Below are positions 10,301-18,741 of a stretch of DNA of 37,000 nt, in pieces. The stretch covers positions 18,575,725 through 18,612,724 of the forward strand of contig NC_049986.1 of assembly GCF_000003815.2 (NCBI RefSeq), in the 5' to 3' direction. Each line of letters opens with the position of its first letter. Position 1 is the first letter of the stretch. Both the position numbers and the translations under genes were made by a program. A model generated the notes under the pieces. That model was not told where the DNA came from, did not search any database, and saw nothing but the letters and a program-made list of their open reading frames with translations. The DNA comes from Branchiostoma floridae (Eukaryota; Chordata; Leptocardii; Amphioxiformes; Branchiostomatidae).

Positions 10301-13300
10301 TAATGTGATATCATTGTGACAACTGACAACCATTATCACGTGTAAAAAGATAATGGTTGTCGGGGTGATTAAGCAAGAGAAAAGTACGATTCAAATATGT
10401 CAATTTAATCCACTTTTAATCCACTTTTATCTTTTTCACCCGGTTTTGTAATACTTCATGTTAATGTTTGATCTTCCATTGTGCTCCAATGATGTACAAG
10501 TATGTGCTATTGTGTATTATACTGAAATATTGAACAAAGTTTTTAAAAAAATCAAAGATTGTAATAGGACTCGTTCATGGTTCCAAATGCGCATGTGCAG
10601 AGATGGATTGTGGGTAATGTATCAAAGGTGAGCACCCCTAAACATTCTTATCTGGAGAATATGTAATACAGGACGTGTCTTGACGAGTTGTGTTTTTTTT
10701 AATTTTCCCAGAGACCTTCACCGGACACTTTATCCAAAATGCATCTTAAGGTGTGCTCCCATCGCACTTGTGTCAAGCTTGCGTCACTGTGGGGTTCGTT
10801 CACTGCGTCACTGTTTTGTTATTAAATTTTCTCAGATTTTTTAAAATTCAAATATTGCGTAATACATGAAAGCATGAATTAGAAGACGACAAAATACACA
10901 AAAAAGAAAGAATATTCGTTCTTTATCTCTGAAATTTGCTGAGTATCTTTCGAACCCCGCAATGACGCAAGCTTGACACATGTGCAGAGGGAGCGCACCT
11001 TTACGGCGAATGGGCACATGGAACCATGACTATGCTTATACTCATCCCACCTGACAGAAGACAGCCGATCCTCCTTTCCGACATCAGCCTCTTCTGGACC
11101 GCTGCCTCCAGAAGCAGTCGGATCACATCAAGATGATCCTGGTTTTTAGTCACTGGGGAATATAAGTGAAATGAGGTCATTAGTAATAATCAAAGCCAGA
11201 TTTTTAAAATTCTGTTTAAGAAAACCATACCCGAAGGCTCACGTTAAAAGCAACAGTGGTATGTAATATTGGTATAAGTAACAGATAAAAGACAAAGCTT
11301 AAACATAGATTAGAAAAAGCGACGTGATATACAATCTCACTTTTCTTCTACATTAAACATTAAAGGGTTTCAGTCCTTTCTGAATAACATGACTATCGAT
11401 TACAGAAAGCCAGGATTTGACAGTGAACGCATGTATCTCATCAATCTCCCGTAGGGTTCAATAGATAAATTGTACGTACTAGAAGGCTTGACCAGGACGT
11501 TGTACTTCGGCATGTCTCCGATTGTATGGAAGCGCCCATGTTCCTGCAGTTTCGTTCTTCCTTCTTTACTCATATCGTACACCTCATAGCAACCCGGGGG
11601 AAACCACTTGGTGACGGCTTTGGTATCGCCGTTCTTTGTCTTCTTGAACATGCCCTCCAGACCTGTATTGTGCCAAAATTGACAAAGAAAGACCAGTATT
11701 TTTAAACGTCCAAATTCAATTCTAGATCCAATCCAATCAAAGTACTATTAGCTCCGCCTCGTAGGTGTCGCCAAAATAAATGTGTAGATTATTGTTTTAA
11801 GTCACCATGCAGTCTTACAGACGACATCTAGGAGACATAAAAGAGACATAAAAGTTTAATTCTTATAACTATTAATAGGCTACTTTGCAGAATTCGATAA
11901 ACACTTTACAATACTTTATTTGTGGTAACTCACACAGAACGTCAAACTATACACCACAAAATTAGCGGTATCTGAATTGCTATTCAATTCACATTGTACT
12001 CTTTCTCAAAAACAAAACGTGCCTTAAGAAATAAGATAAGAGATACGTAGATACTTACATGTGGTTTTATTATTATCCAAAATGCAGATAAATATGCTTT
12101 CTCCCGCCCTTAAGCAAAGTTCAAGGATAACTAAACTCTAGAAGGGTTGCTGTTTTCTGATAGATGATGTTTCGTTGAATCCATAGTCGTCCAACTTTTT
12201 GGCGAATCCGAATTGTGGTGTATTACTTGGCGTGATTAGTGAGCATCATTTTGTAAAACAGTGACAATATATGATACCCACTAACCCCATACAGACCCTA
12301 CCAATGAATTCCTAATATATTATGTAAGATAAGCACTTGTTCTTCATCGTAAATATCAATTTATATTTGGGTACAAATGCGAGGCGATTAGTGCAAGAAG
12401 AAGGCCAGTTACTGACATCAAAATACATATGTGGAGACGAATTTCAAGGCAGCCTAGTTAGGCTAGTAGACTTAGCTGAATATTTCTCTCTAGTGAGCGT
12501 TTTATCGTATATTGCGAGGCGGTGAGCATTTTTTTTTACCTCCTACAATTATCATCTATTGGAACACAACAGCCCTTTTGTAGTTAAGCTCTCCTTTAAT
12601 CTCGGACTTTAGTCCTTTCCTCCTTCTTTACTCACAATCTAAGAACTCATTGTATCAAAAAGATGAGCGACCGTTATATAAGGGACCGAATTGAATTTGC
12701 ATGACGCAGTAGGCATCCTTACATCTTTGCAGATGATGGTAGCGCTCTGGGTTAACGGCATGACTTTGATATAATGCAAACGTATAATTCGAACGTCAAC
12801 AATACACACAGCTTAACAAAAATGCCCTTCTTCATCGAATGAAATTAGTTTGAGCTGCTAAAGAGAATTTTGGTCGGTTGATGGCCTCCCAACGGCTCAC
12901 GCCTCTGCCAGGTACAGCAGACCCTGGCCTTCCCACCCTCTTTAAAACATGGTTGGAAGTTTCCAAGCACCTTGCTCAGTTGTACTTAACCTAAAAAAGC
13001 CCTTTCAAGAAATTTTCTGCGCTTGTGCAGGTCAAAGTTGAATGTCTTATATGGTCTTCACCTGTCGGTTTGTAAAATATTGCCTGGAGTCGTGCTTTTT
13101 TTGCAATTTCTCATGACCTTTACTTTGGACTTGCGCATGCGCAGTAGGATCCATGAAATGACTTATGGCGGAAACGCACGCCCCTAGTAACGTGCTTATT
13201 TTGTGGACGGAACCATCGGGATGGAAGGGGGGGTTGGGGTGGGAGAAAGCATATGAACCCGCGGATGGATAACCTCAACTCACCCTTGACCTCCGAACAC

Positions 13301-14166
13301 ACGGCTAAAACGCTGTCCCCCTCCGTCACACTGAACAGGGGACGCACACCAAACGTGTCCCGAGCAAAGCAAACCTTTTAAGTAAGATCATCAATCAAAG
13401 TAGGGTCTCTCTACATTCTTCCATTTCAACCGTGCGAATTGGCACCACTTAACAAATTTGACAGGACGAAAATGCACCTTCATTCATCTTTTAAGCATCA
13501 TTTTACGACAAAAATCTTCTATTTATAAAACCATTGATCATAGTTGCGTCTCAAATTTCAGAAGAAATGCTGCCGTGCGGAATGACTAGTTTTAGAATTT
13601 TGTCTTAATCTTTTATATGTTCTGTTGAAAGTCAGTGACACCGTGGCCACAATTGTCATTTCTAATCATATGAGCAATCGTAGTTCAAAGTGCGCATGCA
13701 CAGCGAAATGCATTGTGGTCAATTGTGGATATTGCGTCAAAGGTGAAAGCCCCTAACTTGTAAACAGTTGTTGTCCAGAACATTCTTGATGCTTGATACC
13801 ATGCACATGCTTTTATCTTTAATATTTGTTTCTGTGGGGCCGTAACCTTTGACAAATTACCCACAATGCATTTCGCTGCACATGGTCGTTCTGAACCATG
13901 AACCTCCTTATATAATGAATTGGTGGAGGTACGGTGCAGCAAAATTCTCGTTCCAATGCAGTTTTTAATCTATGAACGAGAATGCTCTGTGAAGAGTCTC
14001 TCCATGTTTTGGGTCTCACCTGTTTCCTCTTCGTGTCCAGGAGAATGAATGCGAAGACGCCATCTAGCTGCTCCGCGGCGAACTGCACCCCACCCTTCTC
14101 ATACAGGTGAATGATGATCTCGCAGTCGCAGTCGGTGTCACAGTCAAACTCAAACTGTTCCCGAAG
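5828..14166 (-). CDS. ASNS: asparagine synthetase (glutamine-hydrolysing), 10 exons, 5' end missing
   Basis: Makes asparagine from aspartate, ATP and glutamine in the cytosol. Exons in coding order: 14166-14020, 13374-13284, 11662-11480, 11152-11051, 9906-9779, 8955-8829, 8158-8052, 7561-7461, 7005-6768, 6028-5828. All nine joins use GT/AG and stay in frame, giving 474 codons and a TAG stop. The glutaminase part is incomplete: the block around [11 protein letters not shown] is present, but the first ~83 residues (Cys nucleophile, NGEIYN block) are not visible. The synthetase part is complete: SGGLDSS pyrophosphatase loop at ~174-180, SGEGSDE at ~279-285, and [11 protein letters not shown] around 328-338. 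The protein ends FSHYKSS, close to the vertebrate C-terminus. With ~83 missing residues the total would be about 557, near the 561 of human ASNS. No frameshift or internal stop was found, so the gene looks functional. Confidence 0.95.
6768..7005 (-). CDS. ASNS: ASNS exon: LEVRVPFLD and [10 protein letters not shown]
   Basis: Acceptor tttcacag|T, donor AAG|GTAATA, 79 codons plus one base. Encodes [31 protein letters not shown] and [12 protein letters not shown], the most conserved part of the C-terminal synthetase domain. Confidence 0.95.
7252..7440. repeat. CA/CG-interrupted dinucleotide microsatellite
   Basis: About 190 bases of (CA)n with scattered cgca interruptions, in the ASNS intron between exons 7561-7461 and 7005-6768. 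It starts 20 bases past the splice donor. Its open translations in every frame are pure repeat and not genes. Confidence 0.97.
7461..7561 (-). CDS. ASNS: ASNS exon: [18 protein letters not shown] block
   Basis: Acceptor gacgacag|GCC, donor ATGG|GTACGG. Encodes [15 protein letters not shown] and [17 protein letters not shown]; the final Gly codon is split. A long CA microsatellite begins 20 bases beyond the donor. Confidence 0.92.
8052..8158 (-). CDS. ASNS: ASNS exon: SGEGSDE motif
   Basis: Acceptor ccccttag|GT, donor AAG|GTATGT. Encodes [19 protein letters not shown] followed by [22 protein letters not shown] is the second conserved ATP/aspartate site motif of asparagine synthetases. Confidence 0.94.
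8829..8955 (-). CDS. ASNS: ASNS exon: HIGSEHHEV block
   Basis: Acceptor ctaatcag|GTT, donor G|GTCAGT. Encodes [12 protein letters not shown], then [19 protein letters not shown]. All three closely follow the vertebrate enzyme (KVADHIGSEHYEV, ETYDITTVRASVG). Confidence 0.93.
9779..9906 (-). CDS. ASNS: ASNS exon: ATP-pyrophosphatase loop
   Basis: Acceptor gacttag|GT, donor AAG|GTGACA; completes SGGLDSS and continues through [26 protein letters not shown] is the nucleotide-binding loop of the N-type ATP pyrophosphatases. A short inverted-repeat transposon ends only 34 bases upstream of the acceptor. Confidence 0.94.
9941..10111. mobile_element. 171-bp non-autonomous DNA transposon with 8-bp target duplication
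   Basis: Ends TAATCTCCAAGCAG / CTGCTTGGAGATTA are perfect inverted repeats, and the inverted match continues to about 33 bases (through the cataaga segment) with few mismatches. ACTTGATT flanks both sides exactly (9933-9940 and 10112-10119). An 8-bp duplication is typical of hAT-type transposons; the superfamily call rests on that alone. It has no coding capacity. Related CTCCAAGCAG / CTGCTTGGAG ends occur near 15575 and 17539, and a lone end near 35950. Confidence 0.9.
10224..10270. repeat. imperfect hairpin, 20-bp arms
   Basis: TTAGTGAAAAAATGTGATAG pairs with CTATCACTTTATTTCACTAG across a short spacer (17 of 20 positions). It lies in the ASNS intron 9907-11050. Confidence 0.75.
10325..10361. 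repeat. perfect hairpin, 13-bp arms
   Basis: GACAACCATTATC and GATAATGGTTGTC are perfect reverse complements separated by 11 bases, in the same ASNS intron. Confidence 0.85.
10576..11028. repeat. outer inverted ends enclosing another transposon
   Basis: catggttccaaatgcgcatg at 10576 is answered by cacatggaaccatg ending at 11028. The left part (gcgcatgtgcagagatggat, then tgtgggtaatgtatcaaagg) matches the arms of the foldback at 13683-13895. The right arm is short. The 252-bp element at 10749-11000 lies inside, suggesting a nested insertion that disrupted this copy. Confidence 0.55.
10749..11000. mobile_element. 252-bp PIF/Harbinger-like MITE, copy 1
   Basis: Starts AGGTGTGCTCCC and ends GGGAGCGCACCT. 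The inverted arms extend through the shared CAAGCTTGCGTCA and GGGGTTCG blocks. TTA flanks both sides (10746-10748 and 11001-11003). A 3-bp TWA duplication is the hallmark of PIF/Harbinger elements. A second copy of the family lies at 18104-18354. It sits in the ASNS intron, ending 50 bases from the donor of exon 11152-11051. Confidence 0.85.
11051..11152 (-). CDS. ASNS: ASNS exon: start of synthetase domain
   Basis: Acceptor ttccccag|TG, donor TCAG|GTGGG. Encodes [18 protein letters not shown] and the first residues of the SGGLDSS loop; the codon for the first Gly is split with the next exon. Confidence 0.93.
11480..11662 (-). CDS. ASNS: ASNS exon: interdomain linker
   Basis: Acceptor caatacag|GT, donor A|GTACGT, 183 bases. 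Encodes [11 protein letters not shown], matching the FLPGHYEVLDL region of vertebrate ASNS, followed by a variable linker. The donor was fixed by needing phase 1 to join the next exon. Confidence 0.9.
13284..13374 (-). CDS. ASNS: ASNS exon: [12 protein letters not shown] block
   Basis: Acceptor taaaag|GTT, donor AAGG|GTGAGT, 30 codons plus one base. Encodes [10 protein letters not shown] and VLAVCSEVK, conserved in class II asparagine synthetases at the end of the glutaminase domain. Confidence 0.93.
13683..13895. mobile_element. foldback element (GCGCATGCACAGCGAAATGC family)
   Basis: Left arm gcatgcacagcgaaatgcat then tgtggtcaa...caaaggt; right arm acctttgac...cccacaatgcatttcgctgc then acatggtcgttctgaac. 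These are reverse complements with scattered differences over about 60 bases. A clear target duplication was not found. It lies in the ASNS intron upstream of exon 13374-13284. Confidence 0.75.
14020..14166 (-). CDS. ASNS: ASNS exon: end of glutaminase domain
   Basis: Acceptor gattccag before CTT, donor CAG|GTGAG; 49 codons, phase 0 at both ends. Encodes the [14 protein letters not shown] block, where the Asp before Cys corresponds to the glutamine-binding Asp of class II amidotransferases, and [11 protein letters not shown]. It starts where the vertebrate protein continues after the NGEIYN block, so exactly one N-terminal coding exon is expected upstream. Confidence 0.93.
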
Positions 14167-14820
14167 CTGGAATCAAAGTATCAAAGTATAGGGTATTCCT
14201 TGAATTTACACATTATTGTCATTCTTCCGAATTTACACAAATTGGCATCCTCTGACTTGCAGTGTTTGGCCCAAAGCCAAGCGGCTCTTAGTTCATGCCG
14301 CGGTATTCCCTTGGTAAAGGTATACTTAAAAGGAGAAAAGGTATATATACACTTGAAAGGACTTCTTTCAGGTAATGAAAGGTGCTAGCTTCGGCTACAG
14401 ACATCCCTCTGGTAATGCCGGAGGCCCCGTATTTGAGAAGAGCCACACAATCCTACCCCAGTTAACAAGCATACCAAAAATCATGACGATCCGTCAACAC
14501 GTTCTCTAGTTATTCTCGCTAGGAGCCTAATTATAGAACTTGATCTTCGTTTTCCTGACCCCTACCCACCTACCAAACATCATCAGAATCCATCCAAGGC
14601 TCCTCGAGTTATGCTGTTCACACACACACACACGCACACACAGACAGAAAAACACGCTCAAAACAGTACCTTCCGCCATTCTGGCGAAGGTAACAACAAC
14701 AACGTTAACAACAAAACACTAGGGGCTCTTTCTTTTGTGAGCGGTTCATAACCTTACTGTTCTTCAGCCGCACCTGGGGAATAACCTTGGTATTGAGGTC
14801 ACTCATCTCATCTATTCGAA

Positions 14821-15036
14821 ATACTGTAAATGCGGAAACTTTCGCGGTTAATCAACGTTCGCGGTTTTCGCGGTGGTCGCTTCACCGCGAATTTAAAACC
14901 ACCGCGAACATTTTTCCATGGCAGTAAGGGACTACAGTGCATGGTGCTAGTACCGCGAAATTAAAACCACCACGAAAAGTCCATTTCCCGCTACCGCGAA
15001 ATTAAATCTCCGTGAAGTTAAATGCATTTATAGTAT
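14821..15036. mobile_element. MITE-like foldback rich in CGCGAA/TTCGCGG
   Basis: Ends atactgtaaatgc and gcatttatagtat are inverted repeats with one mismatch. The interior is a run of ttcgcggt and accgcgaa blocks in both orientations. It resembles short elements I know to be common in marine invertebrate genomes. No coding capacity. Confidence 0.75.
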
Positions 15037-15563
15037 TTCACCGTAGGGGCACCACAATAGATCTGGTAACCAGTTATCTCCACTCTTCTCGGTTTTCTGT
15101 TTTTTCTTTGTGCCATGACCTATCGCCACACCTGTCCATTGTCTGATATTATCTGTCCTTCTTTTGAGGTAAGTAGGGCAGGCTGCCATGACAGATCATG
15201 ATGATTTAGCCCCTAGGCTCCTCACAAATGCTACAAAGAGAGAATAGTCGGCGCACCCAACAACTATAACAATCTATGACGTCAATAAAAATGTGCACAA
15301 TAAAAAAAATCATCCAAACAAGTATAGTTCATAAGCCCTATCTGACACCTATCTTTAAAGAGAGTATCTTTATAGACATCATATAATATATTTGTACTTC
15401 CGTGAGAATGGGTTGTGCTACGCAGCTTTGAGGCTTTGGAACTTGATTTTTATCCCAAATATCGCAATAAGGCGCCAACCTGTGGGATTATGGTCACGGA
15501 ACAGTCGTTTCACGGTCTGTCTGACATTCTGTGACACGAAGGGTGCGGTTATACTGCCACGCT

Positions 15564-15772
15564 ACGGTATAGATACTCTCCGAGCAGAGGTTAGGCTCCT
15601 GCTGTTTTTTGACGTTTTTTTAGTCGTTTTTATCGGGCTTTCTATTTTGCACTGTGTCGTCTAGGCCGGACACAGCAAGATACAGTAAAAATAGAAACCT
15701 CGATAAAAAACGACTAAAAAACGTCAAAAAACAGCCTGAGCCTAACTTCTGCTTGGAGAGCACGGTATAGAT
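15564..15772. mobile_element. near-perfect foldback transposon with flanking direct repeat
   Basis: Arms of about 90 bases face each other: actctccgagcagaggttag to the centre, then back to ctaacttctgcttggagag. Internal blocks such as tttttgacgtttttttagtc and gactaaaaaacgtcaaaaa pair closely. ACGGTATAGAT occurs immediately outside both ends (15564-15574 and 15762-15772), as expected for a target duplication plus chance matches. The tips are the same type as the element at 9941. Confidence 0.88.
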
Positions 15773-16118
15773 GCAGTCATAGACTGTTATTGTTGTAATT
15801 GGGTGGGGCGACTCTTTCTTCGCCAGGGCTAAATAGTAATTTAGGCCGTAATGGCAGTCTTCCAGCAGTTTAGTGACCCCAATACGCGTTATTACCCCAG
15901 GTCCATTACTACAACTGTACGGTTATAAACCACTCACACCGGGACTCCTAATCTCTCAGATGAGTTGGTGGTTCTTAAGCTTTTTCGTTCCAGATGTGTG
16001 GTTTGTGTAAGACATGGGGCCTCCATTTAACGACCCATCAAAGGGTCGTCTCGTTCTTCCAATAAATTATCCTTATTGAAAGATGTAAAACCCTGCAGTC
16101 CCAAAACAACACACAAGC

Positions 16119-16123
16119 ATACA

Positions 16124-16156
<33 letters not shown>
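16119..16156. repeat. CA microsatellite
   Basis: Uninterrupted (CA)n ending in cgcaaacaag. Confidence 0.95.
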
Positions 16157-16159
<3 letters not shown>

Positions 16160-16460
16160 AACAAGCGCCAAAAACAATGACCACTATGGACCTTTCATTC
16201 TAAATACTTATAAAAATTCACTCCATCATTCGCCTGTGTAATGACTATAGCCTTGGAGTTTTCTTTCAGAAAAAACAGCGAATCGGAAAACTTGACGAGT
16301 TTTCCACACCAACACCTGCTCTTCCAAACGCAGCTGCTGACATAAAACAAGGGGAGCAAAATCGCCTGCGGGCGTATGGGACAGGTCCGACTGGTACCGG
16401 TGCCTTAAGCCTGTGTCTATGGACAGAGACAAAGTCCAGATTAAGGTATAAAAGGTAATT

Positions 16461-16501
16461 TATATACGCATGTGTGACCCCACCTTTCACATGCGTATAT
16501 A
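16461..16501. repeat. perfect hairpin, 14-bp arms
   Basis: TATATACGCATGTG at 16461-16474 and CACATGCGTATATA at 16488-16501 are exact reverse complements. It directly abuts the foldback arm beginning at 16504. Confidence 0.88.
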
Positions 16502-16503
16502 TT

Positions 16504-16594
16504 CAAGTCCGTTTGAGGTGCGTATAACACTCTTAGTCTCTACCAGGCTCCACAGGGTCGCGGGAAAAATAGTACAAGGTTGGACAAATATAGA
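16504..16594. mobile_element. single arm of a foldback element (partner missing)
   Basis: caagtccgtttgaggtgcg, ctctaccaggctccac, gggtcgcggg and ggacaaatata match the arms of the complete element at 18514-18741. The second arm is not seen before the N gap 96 bases further on, so it is either deleted or inside the gap. Confidence 0.75.
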
Positions 16595-16686
16595 TTAGAT
16601 AAACATGCCCAGATGAATTAGCTGGACCCAGAAGTTTGGGTTTAGCGACCCCAGCTAACTCCGTCTGACATTTTAACCTGTTTTAC

Positions 16687-16689
16687 CTT
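16687..16689 (-). CDS. ASNS: inferred last codon of ASNS first coding exon
   Basis: At the gap edge the minus strand reads AAG|GTAAAA, a plausible splice donor in phase 0, and the next ASNS exon (14166) starts in phase 0. In vertebrate ASNS the residue before the equivalent junction is Lys. The rest of the exon (about 250 bases, including the catalytic Cys) would lie in the adjacent Ns. This is inference; only three coding bases are visible. Confidence 0.4.
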
Positions 16690-17202
16690 NNNNNNNNNNN
16701 NNNNNNNNNNNNNNNNNNNNNNNNNNNNNNNNNNNNNNNNNNNNNNNNNNNNNNNNNNNNNNNNNNNNNNNNNNNNNNNNNNNNNNNNNNNNNNNNNNNN
16801 NNNNNNNNNNNNNNNNNNNNNNNNNNNNNNNNNNNNNNNNNNNNNNNNNNNNNNNNNNNNNNNNNNNNNNNNNNNNNNNNNNNNNNNNNNNNNNNNNNNN
16901 NNNNNNNNNNNNNNNNNNNNNNNNNNNNNNNNNNNNNNNNNNNNNNNNNNNNNNNNNNNNNNNNNNNNNNNNNNNNNNNNNNNNNNNNNNNNNNNNNNNN
17001 NNNNNNNNNNNNNNNNNNNNNNNNNNNNNNNNNNNNNNNNNNNNNNNNNNNNNNNNNNNNNNNNNNNNNNNNNNNNNNNNNNNNNNNNNNNNNNNNNNNN
17101 NNNNNNNNNNNNNNNNNNNNNNNNNNNNNNNNNNNNNNNNNNNNNNNNNNNNNNNNNNNNNNNNNNNNNNNNNNNNNNNNNNNNNNNNNNNNNNNNNNNN
17201 NN
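16690..17202. other. assembly gap (513 N)
   Basis: Run of 513 Ns; the real size may differ. Large enough to hold the missing ASNS N-terminal coding exon, and perhaps the second arm of the foldback starting at 16504. Confidence 0.99.
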
Positions 17203-17348
17203 TAGTTGCTCGCTTCTCGTCGTCCGCATATTATTGAAACTTTCCTCTTCATGTTATCGGCGTTGAAGAACCGAGTGGCTAGGCTAGAGGCAACCAAAGA
17301 CGACACAAGACGGAGACGTGTGTGGTTACGCAGCAACCCTGGCTTTGA

Positions 17349-17400
17349 CGGGTGGAAAGCTACAGAAACACTACGCCGTGATTGGTTGAACCAAGGACGT
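17349..17400. repeat. short interspersed motif, copy 1 of 3
   Basis: gacgggtggaaagctacaga followed by aacactacgccgtgattggttgaa. The same motif recurs at about 17751-17806 and 20773-20817 with substitutions. The latter two are parts of larger duplicated segments; this copy seems to match only at the motif and a little beyond. Confidence 0.65.
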
Positions 17401-17516
17401 TATATAACGACCTTAATTGAACCAATGACATTTTCCAGTGTCCTTGGTTGAAGAGAAGATGGGCTCTTAAATCCCAATGGAATGTGAAATGGTGCAAATA
17501 GTGACTAGGCAACAAA

Positions 17517-17680
17517 TGATATACAGCACCACTATTCTCCAAGCAGAGGTTGAGTCGCGGAGGTATAGTATAGCAAGGAGGTTAAAAAAGATCCTTGGTA
17601 GTAGTCGGGAAATTTACCGGCAGTTACGTTACATTTCTCGAGAATAGTGGTGTTGTATATCAGCCTCTGCTTGGAGAACA
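17517..17680. mobile_element. compound foldback with CTCCAAGCAGAGG ends
   Basis: ctccaagcagagg near 17539 pairs with cctctgcttggag near 17665. A second inverted pair overlaps it: gatatacagcaccactattc at 17517 with gaatagtggtgttgtatatc ending at about 17660. The two pairs are interleaved, so this is either a composite of two insertions or a rearranged element of the 9941/15574 family. No clean target duplication. Confidence 0.65.
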
Positions 17681-17749
17681 CAACACCGCCATTTGTCAGT
17701 ATGCTAATGCTTCTCTGGATCGGCATATCATGCAAAATCTTCCACGACA

Positions 17750-18440
17750 TTGAGAGGTGGAAGCAGGTGGAAAGGTACAGACACGCTGAGCGTTGATTGG
17801 TGGACGGGTTTCTATATTATTGTTATGTTAAGTAAGATGTTAAGCTTTATACTATACCTCTATTTTGTACTTTATGTAATAGTTGTTGCCATACTTTGTA
17901 CCATGTACAATTGTCGTGCAATAAAGTTCTTGTATCCCGCGGGAGAAATCTCACGATATTCTGGAGCTTTCCATCACAGTATGCCAAACTCTATCACTTA
18001 TACGCGAAAGCTGTCTATTTTTAAAGTCTGGATGTGACAAAGGCATCTTAAATCCACTCTTGAACATAAAAAGTATGAGTGATAATTTACTACGTTTGAC
18101 TAAAGGTGCACTCTCACTGCACTTGCGTCAAGCTTGCGTTACTGCGGGGTTCGAAAGATACTCAACGAATTTCAGATATAAAGAATGAATTTTCTTACTT
18201 TTTGTGTATTTTGTCGTCTTTTAAGTCATACATTTACGCATTACGCAATATCTGAATTATAAAAAAATCGAAGAAAATTACAAAACAGTAAATAAAGCAG
18301 TGAACAAACCCCGCAGTGACGCAAGCTTGACGCAAGTGCGTTAAGAGTGCTCCTTAACGTGGGAAGCCATTTGAGGAAACGCATGCACAATAATTACTTC
18401 TGCATGAAATGATGTTCAAACTGTTTGTGCAGTCATAGTG
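17750..18440 (+). repeat. diverged duplicated segment, copy A (carries a MITE)
   Basis: Matches 20765-21085 in the same order. Shared blocks: gtggaaaggtacagacacgc, cacttatacg, gacaaaggcatctta, cactcttgaacataaaaagt, gggaagccatttgagg and aattacttctgcatgaa. The MITE at 18104-18354 interrupts this copy between the aaagtatg and gggaag blocks and is absent from copy B. Confidence 0.75.
18104..18354. mobile_element. 251-bp PIF/Harbinger-like MITE, copy 2
   Basis: Starts AGGTGCACTCTC and ends GAGTGCTCCT, with inverted CACTTGCGTCAAGCTTGCGT arms, flanked on both sides by TAA (18101-18103 and 18355-18357). Same family as 10749-11000, whose flank is TTA; both fit the TWA rule. The AT-rich centre has no coding capacity. 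Confidence 0.88.
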
Positions 18441-18513
18441 AGTCACCATTGACCTATGATCCCCAATGGCAGATTTATCAAGGTGTGTTCACACGAGCGT
18501 AACGTTATAAGTA

Positions 18514-18741
18514 CAAGTCCGTGTGAGGTCCGTATGGAAGTCTTAGCCTCTACCAGGATCGACAGGATGCTTGAAAAAAAATATTGGACAAATATAGCCA
18601 GATAACATTCCATACACCTCGAATGACACCTACTTGTGACCACTGGCATGTTATGTGTTATATTTGTCCAATATCTATCCTTTCAGCGACCCGTGGAGCC
18701 TGGTAGAGGCTGAGAATTCCACACGGACCTCATACGGACTT
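18514..18741. mobile_element. foldback element with about 85-bp arms
   Basis: Left arm caagtccgtgtgaggtccgt, gcctctaccagg, tattggacaaatata; right arm tatatttgtccaatatc, cctggtagaggc, cggacctcatacggacttg. The centre is about 60 bases of unrelated sequence. A clear target duplication was not seen. A lone arm of the same family lies at 16504-16594. Confidence 0.85.

Larger units (their letters stand above)
14167..16689. other. probable ASNS first intron; no exon recognised
   Basis: Between the first visible ASNS exon and the assembly gap. I looked on the minus strand for the N-terminal block (MCGIWA, HRGPD, NGEIYN) and found none. It contains foldback elements at 14821-15036 and 15574-15762, short CA tracts (about 14621-14641 and 16119-16156), a perfect hairpin at 16461-16501, and one arm of another foldback at 16504-16594. 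Confidence 0.55.

Noticed and set aside
16642-17336. Two long minus-strand frames across the gap
   Set aside because: Almost entirely N; openness is an artefact.
17320-17340. Possible RFX X-box (ggttacgcagcaacc) near the presumed ASNS promoter
   Set aside because: Only an approximate palindrome and no transcription start is known here; too weak to list.
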